From Melampsora larici-populina 98AG31 (taxonomy: Eukaryota; Basidiomycota; Pucciniomycetes; Pucciniales; Melampsoraceae), in NCBI RefSeq assembly GCF_000204055.1, contig NW_006768835.1, positions 244,813-308,812 of the forward strand: 64,000 nucleotides of DNA, written 5' to 3'. The translations under genes and the position numbers were made by a program. Position 1 is the first letter of the stretch; every line of letters starts with the position of its first letter. Below are positions 22,221 through 34,957 of the stretch, piece by piece. The notes under the pieces were generated by a model, which was not told where the DNA came from, made no database searches, and saw only the letters and a program-made list of their open reading frames with translations.

Positions 22221-22896
22221 GTAAGTAACATTTCATTTCACATCTGCCTCTGGGAGTTCTGGACTGACCTTTCGCACATGCTATCATTCCTAATTCAGAA
22301 CATCGCAGCTATCCTTTCCCACCTTGCTGAGTTTTTTTCGATCTTCTTGGAGACATCCAATCGATCGATTCCATCAATTCATACAGCGTGTGTATGATTA
22401 ATATCTTCCAACATCAAACAACTCTCACCAAGATACAGAAGTCAAAAGAGGTATGTACTTGTTCATATCCCATCATTTTGGTATTGTCTTGCATGTGTTG
22501 TTACTCAATATCGTAACATAAATATTCTAGATCTCATCAATACGAGTGCTGGACCATATTCCTCCTTTTTTGCACACTGAAACATTGTTTCGTTTTCCAC
22601 TTTCAATATTTGGGATCGATCTCAGCACGGGGCATTTGCTTTAGTAAGCTCCTAATTTCCATAGCTCCGTTTTCCACATCCAAACCATCTTCAGGAAATG
22701 ATTGAAGGCTATACTCAAGGAAGTGCGTAAGCAGGGCAGGATGCACGGATAGCATCTGCATAACTTGAAAGACATCTTGCCTAACGCTTTACGCTCTCCC
22801 TAGTTTGCATGCCTTCAATTTTTTCCTGTCTTACTTCGCTAAATACTAATGTCTCATAAATGTTTTACATCTTCCTGCAAGGTTTGCACACACGAG
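22221..22896. other. Presumed 5' region of the dioxygenase gene
   Basis: This stretch holds no open frame with a domain. Several GTATGT/GTAAGC-like and AG sites suggest untranslated exons, but they cannot be settled by eye. Confidence 0.3.
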
Positions 22897-25214
22897 ATGC
22901 CCACCGACATCACTCCCGGATGGGCCAGTCATAAGAGGGACAAACACCCAACCAATATATGGTGGGTTACAAAGCCAAAAACTCACTCTTAGGTAGCGAC
23001 TAACTTCACTTGCTTCATACAGTGAAGAAGATCCAAATTCGAATCAAAAATCGCTACCTGGAGTCACCTGGCTATCGGACCTTTTGAAAGTGATCAATGT
23101 CAAAAGACAAACTGGATATACCAACGATGATGTAAGTCACAGAAGCTTTCTCACAATCCTCATAGAATAATCATGACAACTAATCCTATATCGATCTCTC
23201 TGCAGCTACCCCAGCCCTTTGATGTCCCCAAGTCCTACGCCCATGTACCTCATCAGTTCCTAGCACCGGATGGTTTCCCCAAACCTGAATTCTGGCTGCA
23301 TCACGGATGTCGCTCGGCTATACCACCCAAGGCGGGTAGTAAATACGGAAAAGGAAGAGTAGTGTAAGTTATTTCAATCTCTATGTGATATCCATCTACT
23401 AACATATGCATATGCATTTCACTGTCTGTAGAGAACGCGCGCTGGATAGATATCGCGAAGAGGGTGTGGAAGGGTTGCCTGAACCTTTCCAGCGCCCTGA
23501 GAAGACATATAGCAAACCACGGCCGTACGTATGCTTGCTATTCCTACTTGCAAATTGTAGTTGGTAATTGACCCATTTTGATTTCTCCCACAGGCGTCAT
23601 GCAAAGCAAGCTGAGGAGCTTAATGCTGCCAGAGCTGAAGACCAGTCGCCTGACCAGCAAATCGAAAATACCTTTAGTCGTGCATGTGATCAACTTAATG
23701 ACCCGGTTCTCCCATTCGAAAACTACGAACGTACCATGGATATCATCTTGCACCTATATACAATAATCGATCATGGAAAAGGTCAATTCGTTGACCGGAA
23801 AAGCAAGAAACTCATTTTCACCTACGCTTTTGAAGATCTTGAAACTATGAAACCTGAAGAACGCGAAGAACACCAACAGGACGTATCCACAATTTTGATG
23901 TCTACCAAGCTTTTTAGAAGATTACCGACTCCTAAGAAATCGCCTCAACCTGTCCCACGTGAATTTCGACCTCGAGCCACTAAAGTAAATAAAAAACTAT
24001 TACCGACTCCTAAGAAATCGCCTCAACCTGTCCCACGTGAATTTCGACCTCGAGCCACTAAAGTAAATAAAAAACTCCACGAATGTGCCGACTCTGCCGC
24101 TCATGATCAACAGTTCGATTACGATTTGATCGATGGAGCTTCCACTTTACCACTTTCTATCAACGGTGCTTTATCATATATGCCTTCTTCACCTCTAACT
24201 TCGCTACCGCCCTCGGATTCCGAACCTTTTGAACCTTTAGAAAAGACTCCGCATTACCAAGAGCCCTATCAACAACCACCGTCGTCACCCCTTACTTCAC
24301 TTCCACCTTCCGATGCAGAAGATATTCCAATAATTCCACCCTTACTTTCCAGAAAACGTAACACCATCTCTAAAACCGCCTCGCTCATCCCAGCAGCCTC
24401 CAAGAAGCGTAAGCGGGCCGATTTGACTCATGTGGAACCTCTGATTCCTCCCAATAAGCGTAAGGCAAATGTAACCACCAATGGGGCCTTGATTAATGGG
24501 AAGATGTACTGTTTTGGACAAACAGTAGGCTATACACGAGATATCCTCATCTCACCTTATATGCCCATCAATGGGTCTTCAAAACCCTTATACCGAAAAT
24601 TTCTTGATCGGCTCCCTGACTTTGGCGATCGAACCGGCTCACGATTCAAATCCTTCTGTAATGAAGGATTCCGAGGGGCTCGCCAGCAGCTCAATGATCT
24701 TAAAGCACCTTCCATGGCGTCCACTTCCAAACTTCAACCTTCTGGCCCTCTTGATTTTGCGGCAAACTTCGCTTTTACTTTTGCCAACTTTTATAACAAG
24801 CCGCATACGGACAATGACAAGGGTAAAGTTTATTGTCTATGGTACCCAATAGACATCAAGACTGGTAAGATTGTTACTGGTACTGAAGGATTTGTGCTTG
24901 AAGGAGGTTGGTTTATCTTCCCTGAGTTCCGAGTGGCAATTAATTTTGGCAATAAGTCGGCAGTTCAAATAGCGTGGAATGGTAAAAGTACATTTCATCA
25001 CACTATCCCCTCAAAGGAGAAAGTTGAGCTAAAAGATGGTGTCAAAGTTCATTACACCCGCCTAGGATGTTCTTCACAAATTACTTACAAGATGGCAGTA
25101 GCAGCTGGAAAGATTGGCACAGATTGCCAGTTCAATTATACATCCAACTGTGAGCGTAATGTCAGGGATGCAGATGACATTCTGGCACTGGAAGACCGTC
25201 ATTGGAAAAATTGA
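22897..25214 (+). CDS. TET/JBP-like 2OG-Fe(II) dioxygenase
   Basis: Five or so exons (22897-22961, 23022-23128, 23206-23363, 23432-23523, 23594-25214), starting MPTDITPGWASHKRDKH. The N-terminal half is a variable hydrophilic region with a basic cluster (SKKRKRADL) that could be a nuclear signal. The C-terminal ~200 residues carry the double-stranded beta-helix oxygenase. FANFYNKPHTDND supplies the His-x-Asp iron ligands, the His in STFHHTIPS fits the distal ligand, and Arg in HYTRLGCSSQ fits the 2-oxoglutarate contact. Family members oxidise methylated or modified bases. Whether the substrate here is 5-methylcytosine, 6-methyladenine or RNA cannot be told. The frame is open, so the gene is probably functional. 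Confidence 0.82.
23922..24077 (+). repeat. In-frame 78 bp tandem duplication in the dioxygenase gene
   Basis: Two identical units encode LPTPKKSPQPVPREFRPR plus ATKVNKKL. The length is a multiple of three and the frame is kept. It lies in the disordered linker before the catalytic domain. Identity at DNA level suggests a recent event. Confidence 0.9.
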
Positions 25215-25689
25215 AATTTTATATATGTCAAACATGTGATTTAGGTGTTGCCTTATGATTTCTTTTCTTAATAATTAATTGTCTGCTCTAAATTGGAACT
25301 TGAACAAATGATTGGTCATGAAATTTTTGTCTCGACTTTTGTTCTATTTGTCTTATGAAAATTTCTCCTCACAATTGGTCTTTGATTAAATGTTTCATAA
25401 GGCAAATGTCTACATTTGATCCGTTTCCAAAGTTCTTTGAAGTGACAACATAAACATATTGATATGAATAACAAAGGTTCACCCATGCCAGTTGATTTAA
25501 CTTTGACACAAGTGGGATGGTTCAGACTAACAAATCATCTTTCGGCCTGTGAAGTTGTATGTTTTTAACCCACTAAAGGTGATCTCTTTAAGTTGATATA
25601 GTGAACCATATGATCTTTTGTTTTGACATGCAGATCCTCAACAGGCACACCCATGAGAAATGCGCCATGAGAATGGGGAAACTGTCAAA

Positions 25690-27230
25690 GCTCTTAGAAA
25701 GATATTTGAATTACGGAGGTTGAAGATGAAGGAATCAGAAGAACAGTCATTAATGATAACAAAGATCAAACTGTCAAAGATTATAAAAAGATATTTGAAT
25801 GATGGAGGTTGAAGATGAAGGAATCAGAGGAAAAGTCATTAATGATAAGAAAGATCATTGAATGAAGGAGGTTGAAGTTGCGGGAATCTGAGGAAAAACT
25901 AATGTGTTCCAGTTGAATTTGATATTTGAATGATGGAGGATGAAGATGAAGGAATCAGAGGAAAAGTCTTTAATGATAAGAAATATCATTGAATGATTGA
26001 GCTTGAAGTTGCCGGAATCTGAGGAAAAACTAATGTGTTTGAGTTGACTTTGTGACTTGGGCGCAGGAAATGGGCGCAGGAAATGGGCGCATTTTACACC
26101 ATGATGGTGTATTTCAGGCATGAAGATGCGGGAATCTGAGGAAAAGTTATTAATGAAAAGTGTTTGACATGGCAGGAAACACCTTTAACAAAGAAGCATG
26201 AAGCTCCAGGGCCACATCTTCAATGTGTTTGAGGTTACTTTGTGACTTGGGCGGAGTAAAAGGGTGCATTTTACACCAAGATGATGTATCTCAGGCATGA
26301 AGACGCGGGAATCTGAGGAAAAGTTATTAATGGAAAGTGTTTGGCATGCCAGGTACTACCTTTAACAGAGAAGCATGAGCCTCCATTGTCACGTCTTCAA
26401 TGTGTTTGAGACATTTTGGTCTCTTGGTCAGTATGACAGTGGTGCATTGTTGAACATGATGTTGTACTTCAAGGATCAAGATGAGTGATTTTGAGCTAAA
26501 CACATGAATTAAAAGTGTTGCCCATGCAAACAATCACATTAATCAAGGAAAAAAATTGTCCTAAAGGTGACATCCTGATTGTATTTGATTGTGTTTAGGG
26601 CAGCATGGTGATCCAATTTGTATCATATTGTGCAGATGAGTTGTGCAATGTTGATTGATTGTCACACCCCCCAGGTGATTGACAGTATTCTAAACACCAA
26701 TATGACAGAAAGTCTATGAAAAAGTGACCTTGTAGCCTCATGCTACTTTGTTAAAGGTGTTACCTGCCATGCCACACACTTTTCATAATAACTTTTCCTC
26801 AGATTCCCGCATCTTCATGCCTGAAATACACCATCATGGTGTAAAATGCGCCTTTTTCCTCCGCCCAAGTCACAAAGTAACCTCAAACACATTGAAGATG
26901 TGGCCCTGGAGCTTCATGCTTCTATGGTAAAGGTGTTTCCTGCCATGTCAAACACTTTTCATTAATAACTTTTCCTCAGATTCCCGCATCTTCATGCCTG
27001 AAATACATCATCTTGGTGTAAAATGCACCCTTTTACTCCGCCCAAGTCACAAAGTAACCTCAAACACATTGAAGATGTGGCCCTGGAGCTTCATGCTTCT
27101 ATGTTAAAGGTGTTTCCTGCCATGTCAAACACTTTTCATTAATAACTTTTCCTCAGATTCCCGCATCTTCATGCCTGAAATACACCATCATGGTGTAAAA
27201 TGCGCCCTTTTCCTCCGCCCAAGTCACAAA
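25690..27230. repeat. Direct and inverted repeat array inside the KDZ element
   Basis: 25700-26010 has degenerate units around GATATTTGAATGATGGAGG and GAATCTGAGGAAAA. From about 26118 to 26350 a ~178 bp unit (CAGGCATGAAGATGCGGG..., GCATGAAGCTCCAGGGCCAC, TGTGACTTGGGCGGAG) runs on the plus strand. From about 26745 to 27230 about three copies of the same unit run in the opposite direction. The two sets form a large imperfect palindrome with a ~400 bp centre. Short open frames in it are artefacts of the repeat. Confidence 0.75.
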
Positions 27231-27426
27231 TACAAATGAATGAAGAACAAGCCTGATTTGATTAAACCTTATAATGTCAGGCCAAAAGTGAATAGCTCAA
27301 ATGACATTGGAAGCATGTCATTTGATTCCAGTAGGAGTTGATTGCCTCACCCATAGTGGTTTGAATATGGATATGTGTCTTACCAAGTATGAGTGTATGA
27401 CAGTGAAATGTTACATTTGACTTAAT

Positions 27427-28049
27427 CACTGTAAACATCATTCAACTTCCCCAATTTGGCAGAGGAAAATGATTAATAGTACAGTTTTTCATAAAAGAAT
27501 CTAATACTGCACACCTGGGCCATTTCACCCACACTACATATGTGCAGCAAGCTAAGTCAATAGTTGTCTATCATGTACATACAGGTCTGCTCAGTTTTTT
27601 GCCCATCAGAATAAATAAATCACATGTTATACCACATGTAACTTTTTCGACTTTGAAATTTTTTTCCCAAAAATTCACTACATATAATTCTGTAGCTGCT
27701 CAGGCAATATTGTTGAAGCTATGTCTTAGTAACAGAAAGTGTGTTACATGCAGTTGAGTTGATGAGATCACACCAAAACATTGAGTCAGTGTATGTAGTC
27801 AATCTTTTGGAAGCTTTTTTCAATCTGAAAGAAGTTACAGCATGTATTACATATGAATAACTTGTCCTGATGAGCAGATAACTGAGCAGAACTGTATGTA
27901 CATGATAACCACATATTCACTGAGCCTGCTACACATATGTAGTGTGGGTGTTATGGCTCAGGTGTGGAGTGATAGACCATTTTATGACAAATCATACTCC
28001 CAATCATTTTTCCCTGCCCACTTGGGGAACCCGAATAATGTCTGCAGTG
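27427..28049 (+). mobile_element. 623 bp CACTG-ended MITE, copy 1
   Basis: The ends are CACTG...CAGTG with imperfect inverted repeats of well over 100 bp, flanked by the 3 bp duplication AAT (27424-27426 and 28050-28052). It has no coding capacity. A second copy of equal length lies at 60640-61262 in the opposite orientation. Such ends with a 3 bp duplication point to mobilisation by a CACTA (EnSpm/CMC) transposase. It inserted in the spacer between the dioxygenase and transposase genes of the KDZ element. Confidence 0.88.
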
Positions 28050-28603
28050 AATGTATATGTTGTAATGTTTTGATTACAACTTGACAACCAGTTGTTTGGG
28101 TCACGTAGTTAGAGTAAGATTCCAAATTAAATGGAAGCAGGTGAGTGCTTCCTTTCATATGCTTTTCCAACCTTTGAAGATTCAGCAGCTGATTAGGCCA
28201 CTACAAAGATTGATCCCCAGTATGTCACCCGCCAGGCCATTTACTTACCCATTCCCAATACATACAAAGAATTTCACGTTACTTCTGTCACCAGGGCCAT
28301 TCAATTATTCCAGATCAAGGCTATAAACTTCCCGATTTGGACAATTACCAGATGATGAACTACAACTTTCACGTTACTTCTGTCAGCTAGGCGATACAAT
28401 TTGCGAATACGGCTTGAATTTTCCCAAATAGGAGACTCACTTTGAGTCACTGTCTACTATCGATGATGTTTCATCAATAGTAGACTCGATAGGCCTGAGA
28501 AAGCCATATCAGATTGAAAGAGCTACGTGTACATCCTAGTTGAATGTTTTGAAAAGGTAAGTAAAGAAAGGTTGCTTGACTGTCCCAAAAAACTTCGCTG
28601 ATC

Positions 28604-31600
28604 ATGCCTTCCCAACGTAGAATTTTTGGTTTGAATCATCGACCTAAGCAACCAAAACCCTCTACGCCCCGGCAACATCAGCTCGTAAGGTCACGACAGC
28701 GTGACTTGGCGCATGCGGAAGCGTCCAATGCGGCATTTCTCCAACAAATCAATGTTGAAAGAAACCTTCAGGCAGGAGAAGGGCCATTAGGTGATGAAGA
28801 CGGTGGTGTGGCCATGGATTTTGTAGTAGAAAATGATCAGCACGGCGAAGAAGAGGAAGAAGAAGCAGTAGTATCAGAAGAAGAAATCGACCTGAATCGC
28901 TTTATGCCTGGTCCAGGCGCTCCCAACGTCAATGATGATGCTGATGATGCCTTATTAGCAGCTTTGCGAAGACAGGCCCATTTGGAAGACCGACTGGCGC
29001 ACGAAAAAAAGTGGCTTTGGCAGTATGCCATTATGTTGCCAACTTACCTTCAAAACCGGTTAGAGACTAAGGACTGGGGAGATCAAGAAAAGTGGAATCT
29101 AGACTTACGACCGGCCTGCCACTGTACAATCAGGACTGAGAGAGATATTGATCTTGTCGATTTATTAAGTGAGTGACTATTTGGAATGTATAACACATTT
29201 GCTTATTGTGATTCATAATTGTATAAACATATGGGATTGTTCAGCGCGACGTCGAACCAAGGTTTCCTTCTGCAAGAATTGCGACTTATCTGCCCCTCAA
29301 AGACTCCTGCAGATGGGATACATGGCTGCATCGCCATCGAGGCCACGAACAGCATTTTCACTCCGACTATTGGTACATCACCATGCACAGTGGATACGAT
29401 TCGCAGTACCAACAGAGGGCTTTTGTGAGGCCCTAGACTCCACTTTAGACCACAGCAGCCCAGTCATATTAACATCTAAGGGTCGGGTACGTGCTATTCC
29501 ACCCCCTTGCTGAAGACAAATTACTGACCGTCAATTGATCAGCCTAGAAAATGGGCACAGCCATTCACAGTGGCTGTAGACGCCTACCGGTCTCTGACGT
29601 CGCAAACCATCGCGCTGGAAAATCAAAAACTCCAACTTTCGGAACTTGGAGTTCTTGCCGCAAATTGTCCAGCTTGTTTTGGACCACCTGTGGGCGTTAC
29701 ACGACCTGAAGAGCCTCAGATCTTGGTATGCCTTGATGGAAACTTTCAGCATAAGAGACACGCAGGTGCCAGTGTACCCATTCCAGGATCACAGCCACCG
29801 CGACCTGGCCTATTCCTTGATCCCAAGCTGGTTCAAGCAAAGGAACAGTTCTTGAAGCGTGGACCCAACATTCCTGAAGAATATGTCAGTATCATATTTG
29901 GCCAATTTGAAAATGACCGCATTGGTACTTAACACAATGTTTCATTATTGTTGAATATGTATAGCACGCGTGCACCGAAGCTGATACCACCGCAAACGAT
30001 GTCAGAGGGAAAAAAGCCTTCAAAAATATGGATGAATCAGGTTTACTTGGGATGGCATGTAGACATGACCATGTCCTCAAGTTCATCAACCTGATTCAAA
30101 GTGGCAAAAAGTATGTATCTGGATGCTAAGATAACAATCTTTGTGAAAAGCTAATATAGAATTGTTTAGAAATCATTATGCTTTAGCACTGATTCAGTGG
30201 ATCCTAGACCTGTTGAAAACAGATCGGGATGGTACCACTACGATTGGGATTCTCTATGATATAGGTTGTAATCTGGACAAGACCATCAAAAATGTATGGA
30301 ATAAAGCGCTCAAATATATCTACAGTACACTTACACATTGTGCTATTCCATTTATTATTACAGAAACCGGTATTTACCAATGAAAATTATGCTAAACAAG
30401 TGAAGGTGGGAACAGCTTTGTTCCATGCGTACGCTCACAACTGGGGATGCCAGCTGGAGTATAATCCACGCCTAAACCGAGGCTGGGGTAAGAGTAACGG
30501 TGAGGGACTGGAACGAGTGTGGGGAAAGTTGTCTCCCCTGGTTCGACTGCTACGATACGCTACCAAACAGCACCGTCTGGTCACCCTTGACTTGTGGGCA
30601 AGCCACCGGAATGAGGTCCTCCGTAAGAAAGCAGGTGTGATGAAGCTAACTATCAGCGGTTGGTGGATAGTAACTTAGGTGCTGCAACTTTACTTTGTCA
30701 CAGTGTCCTTTATGGCCACCCAGACCGAGAAGTATCGACTAGAGTTGCCAGAAGCTGACAAAGCTCTGGAAAACCACGCCCGCGCGAACGTGATGCATAC
30801 CGCTGAATACTGTCAGGATCAGTGGGACCGTCAGCGTGCCCAGCAGCTGAAAGCTATCAGTGTTAAGACTAAAGAAAAACGTGAACGCCTAGGCGTTTTG
30901 TTAACTCTTGAAGAGGATTTGTTGGAAGCGCGGCAAGTATTTATACGAGTTTTTCCTCACGTTATCCAAGGGAAACTTATTTAACTGAACGTTTTTGGTT
31001 GAATTTAGTCAGAAGCTCATTGACTTAAATGCCATGAAAGTACCAGTAAGAACTGCTGAACAACGGGAAGACCTTCTGAACCTTCCGAGGTCCCTGGTTG
31101 CTTTGGAATCAAAAATCCAAGAGCTTGCGGACGAACTTGGAAATGCAGAGTTGCTGAATAATCGACAGGGTAGCAGTAAGTTATATTTTGCGCATTTCCA
31201 AGTACCATGTAAAGACCATTATATGTATACCCAACCCGAACCTCAGCTGTTCGTGTTAAGGCCATCCTTAGTATCCAGGTTGCGTTGGGATTTTTGTATG
31301 AGGCCGCTGTGGATTTAATGCAAGAGAACGCTCATGCTGCCACTAGAACTGGTATGTATGTACACATGTCATTTTTTACCAATCCTTACTTGGATAATCT
31401 CACACAAGATTAATAATCTGCAAAAGGTGCGACTCAGCAGCCCCAAAATGAAAAATTAAGGCAGAAGAAACGCGCCCAACTTAAGAAGAAGCTGGCAACT
31501 TATATAAGGCATGCGAGTAAATACAACCGACGGTTCCGACCGCACCATCGACTTCTTGAACCTACTCTTGATGAAGTCATGGCCATGGATTTGTTAGATC

Positions 31601-32184
31601 CTTTTTGGGATGAGGTTGCGCTCAATCACCCCGATGAGCCATGGGCCACTTGTGAAAGTACCAAGAATGGAATAATTGCTTTGCGAAGTCGTTTCGCATC
31701 TGAAGAAGAACTCCGGCGCCTTGGACGCGAAGTAAGGCAGCTCATGGGGTGGGCGGTAGACTATCAGGCACGCATAGATCAAGCTAAGCCAAATGAAGGT
31801 CTTATGCCCTTGAAGACTCATGAATTTCATGTGCGCCTTAGCTGACTGAGGTCTTTTGCAGGGGATGTGCGAATGGCTGAGTGGAACTCAGTCCACTTGG
31901 GACTTGCAAAGCGTTCTTGTCGCCTATGGAGGGGATGGGATCAGTGTGTGTTACAGGTGATACAGTCCACCTGTGAGTTTGTGGAAGGAAGTGCGGACGG
32001 CGACCCTATCTTGATACATGCTTGGCAGGACATTATGGCACATACGTCTGGAACATGGGCCGAGATACTGGGAGAGCCCATACTCTGGGCTGATGGGGAT
32101 TATGATGAAGAGGCGGGTCAGCCTGATTTTGGGGAGGAGGAATATATGTACGGAGAAAACGAAGGATTTTGGGATGAAGTTTGA
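28604..32184 (+). CDS. KDZ-family transposase with CxC-type N-terminal zinc cluster
   Basis: This multi-exon gene (exons near 28604-29167, 29245-29486, 29543-29884, 29965-30110, 30170-30293, 30364-30634, 30704 onward to 32184) starts MPSQRRIFGLNHR. After an acidic stretch comes a cysteine cluster (CHCT..., FCKNCD) with LLQMGYMAASPSRPRTAFS, the layout seen at the start of KDZ transposases. The RNase-H-like core shows CPACFGPP, the first Asp in CLDGNFQHKRH, CRHD, the second Asp in GILYDIGCN, and Glu in NGEGLERVWGKLSP. The C-terminus is helical, then acidic (DYDEEAGQPDFGEEE). It should cut and join the 318 bp inverted repeats of the surrounding element. No stop interrupts the exons I could follow. 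Joins after 30960 are less sure. Confidence 0.88.
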
Positions 32185-32653
32185 TATTTAATTGGTTTCT
32201 TTTTGGCAATTCATACAATTTTTTTTCACCATATTTAAGTTCAGTGTGAACATGACACAGTAAAAACCATTGAGCCGTAGCTTAACTGTGGAATTTTTTT
32301 CTCAATTCTTGACCTTTCAATAATATGAACCATTTGAATTGTTCATCCATTGCCATGTGGAGGGTTCTTCACCGATCATGAAATCAAAGCACATATATGG
32401 AAATCCAATGCAATGTCAGATCGACAAAAACGAAATAGGAAAGTTGTCAATAGCGAAGGCATCAGATGTTTACTTGCTCAGTTCAATGGCCGAACATAAT
32501 GGAACAAATGCAGTTCTTAGGAGATTTTATTGAATATTAATGAGATGATTACAAGTATCGTGACATCACATTTATTCATGCGGAAAGTATTATGTACAAA
32601 GATGTGTTTACATCTCATTGACTACAGGCAAGTGTATGGTCGTTTCAGACCTT

Positions 32654-34957
32654 TCAATCTGAGAGAGTTAGATTTATAGGGTCTCGTTGTTTGGTTTTCT
32701 TACGTAGATATTTAATTTGGGCCTGGATCAATTTGGCGTGTGCATCAATAAGTGGTTGCCATACATCTAACCAACTGGAGGCATCTTCACTATGAAATCG
32801 TCGCCATGTTCCACAAAGCCGTGGTGCGGGGAAGCTTGGACGTGTAAAATCGAGCAGTAGTGATGCAAAGTGATGGTCGGCCCAGGCAAGAACTATTGGA
32901 GAATTGAGGTTGTGGGGGGTTAGAAAGGGAAAGACCATCTGACTATAAGAACCAGGTTCGTAGTACAATACTGGGCGATTGAAAGTTGTGGCTATGAGAC
33001 CTCCCCACGCTGGCATGCTGAGCCAATACTTCTGCTCACTGACGACGTTTGCTTTGGTGGTTGCAAGACGTGCCAAGCATTCGGTGCGGCCCTCAGGTAA
33101 AGTCCGCTCATCAGGCATAGTGGTGGCTGTGTCGTGCATCCTTGAACGTATGTCAGCCCATTCTTCTTGCGATTGCCCAACTGATATGGCAATAGCGCGG
33201 AATCCACAGTGTCCGTCGCCTTTGACTTCACGAAGATCGATAACATACGGTTCCAGCCACGTGTGAATCCGGTACTTCGCCAACAGGGCGGGTAGATTGG
33301 GATTAATCAAGTGCGGCTTCTGAAGTATGCCTGCCTCCCGTGCTCGTTTCCGGGTAACGCGTTGGCAGTCCACAGGACTGCGTAGTGATAGTGATGTGGG
33401 TGAGATAGGGAGCAATGGCGGTGGAGGTTTGTCAGCGATTGTGGGAGTTAGACTTGTATCTTCTTCGCTTGATTTTCTTGATTTTGGTGATTTTGTGGTT
33501 GTATCAACCGGTACCGTAGAGTTTTCTGTGGGCTGAGAAAGGATGAGATCTTTGAAGTTGAACGTAGAGGTGGTGAGTTCGGTCGGCCCGTCATAAAACT
33601 CGTCTATGAGTTTATCGATCTTTAGAAACATAACTTAGTGTCTTCAGGTTGATTAAAATGCAAATTGGGTATTTTGGGAAGCTTACCGTTTCAACAATTG
33701 TGGCCTCATGGGCTTCCTTTAGGGGAGTGGAACACGCTGGCTGGCTTGAGGCCTGATTCATAAACACGTAACATGAGCATAAGCTCCTAATAAGCTCTTT
33801 GTGATGATCAAGTGGATACTTACAGGCTCGTGTGGATTGAAGGAAACCATCGCAGGTTGTGCTTCACTTATAATAGATTCGATCTGAGCGAATTATAAAC
33901 ACATAACGTAAGCATAAGCTCCTAATAAGCGCTTTGTGATGATCAAGTGGATACTTACAGGCTCGTGTGGATTGAAGGAAACCATCGCAGGTTGTGCTTC
34001 ACTTATAATCGATTCGATCTGAGCAAATTATAAACACGTAATGTAAGCATAAGCTCCTAATAACTTCTTTGTGATGATCACGTGGAAACTTACAGGCTCG
34101 CGTGGTTTGAAGGAAACCAACGCAGGTAGTGCTTCACTTATAATCGATTCTATCTTGATCAGAGTGTCCTGCCGGCGACGTGGAGTCATAGCTCGGAGCC
34201 GGGCTGTGAGGCTGGACATAGTCAAATCTAGCGAGTCGTGTGGTTCAATAGGGGCTTTGATACGTTGGGAAGGTTGTGTAGGGTGATAATCACAATGCAT
34301 CTCCTTTGAATGTTGGGGTGAGTGTGATTGGTTCACATTTGGTAATCGTGAATCGTGGGGTTTGGTGTTGACCTTTGCATTTGTTAGTGTTGCAGGTGAC
34401 AAAATGTTTGGTCCGATGTCAGGTGAAGGCAGTGATGGGTTGTTAAGAAGGTGAACCGGCGATTTTGATAGTACATTAGTCTGACTATCAATGATATCGT
34501 GTGAATCGGCATCGATGTCACCTGGGCCTGGATCTTGGTCTTTGTCATTGTCAAGTGTGACTCCTGGAGCAAGGATGGGTTGGGCATTAGGATCCTTGTG
34601 CTTCTTGCGAGCTTTAACGTTTGGGTCGGGTGGGTGGTTATGTCCAAGGTGAGAATAAATTAGGAGCCATGATGAGCTATGATAAAGATATCGGGTATCG
34701 ATCTCGAAGGGACATCCTATACGGGCAGATTTTGTGGTGCCGACGGCTTGTTGTCCTCCTTGTGGATAACCTGATCGGTAGCACTCATATTGTGAGAGTG
34801 CACTACGACTATGCGAGTGACCGATTCGAATTCGATAGCCGTGTTGCGTCGCAGGAAAAGATTCAATGTATTCATCCATCTTGCGTCGATCCTTGTGATT
34901 GATTTCAATGATGTCTGGTACTGGTAATATGTATTTGTGGCTGGTGTCCGTTTGCAT
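32654..34957 (-). CDS. FAR1/GCM-type zinc finger fused to OTU cysteine protease
   Basis: This is a minus-strand gene from the ATG at 34957 (MQTDTSHKYILPVPDIIEI) to the stop at 32654. The first exon holds a WRKY-GCM1/FAR1-like DNA-binding finger: Cys in ECYRSG, Cys in GCPFEID and His-x-His in LGHNHPPD. Short in-phase exons follow (IESIISEAQPAMVSFNPHEP twice, with a third variant ending exon 1), then ASSQPACSTPLKEAHEATIV, then a 32654-33646 exon with the OTU domain. The OTU part shows Asp and Cys in GDGHCGFRAIA and His in WADHHFASLLL. OTU enzymes cleave ubiquitin-like chains. Fused to a transposase-type finger inside a transposon, it may bind element DNA and act on host chromatin or silencing factors, which is inference. 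All exon joins keep the frame. Confidence 0.78.
33770..34160 (-). repeat. Triplicated 60 nt exon with its intron
   Basis: A unit of about 122 bp (60 nt exon plus intron) occurs at ~33838, ~33960 and, diverged, ~34090. Each exon starts after CAG with ATCGAATC and ends in GAGCCT before GTAAGT. Each extra copy adds exactly 20 codons in frame. Confidence 0.85.

Noticed and set aside
26748..26930. Short open frame in the palindromic array as a gene
   Set aside because: It is a translation of the repeated unit and recurs broken in the neighbouring copies.
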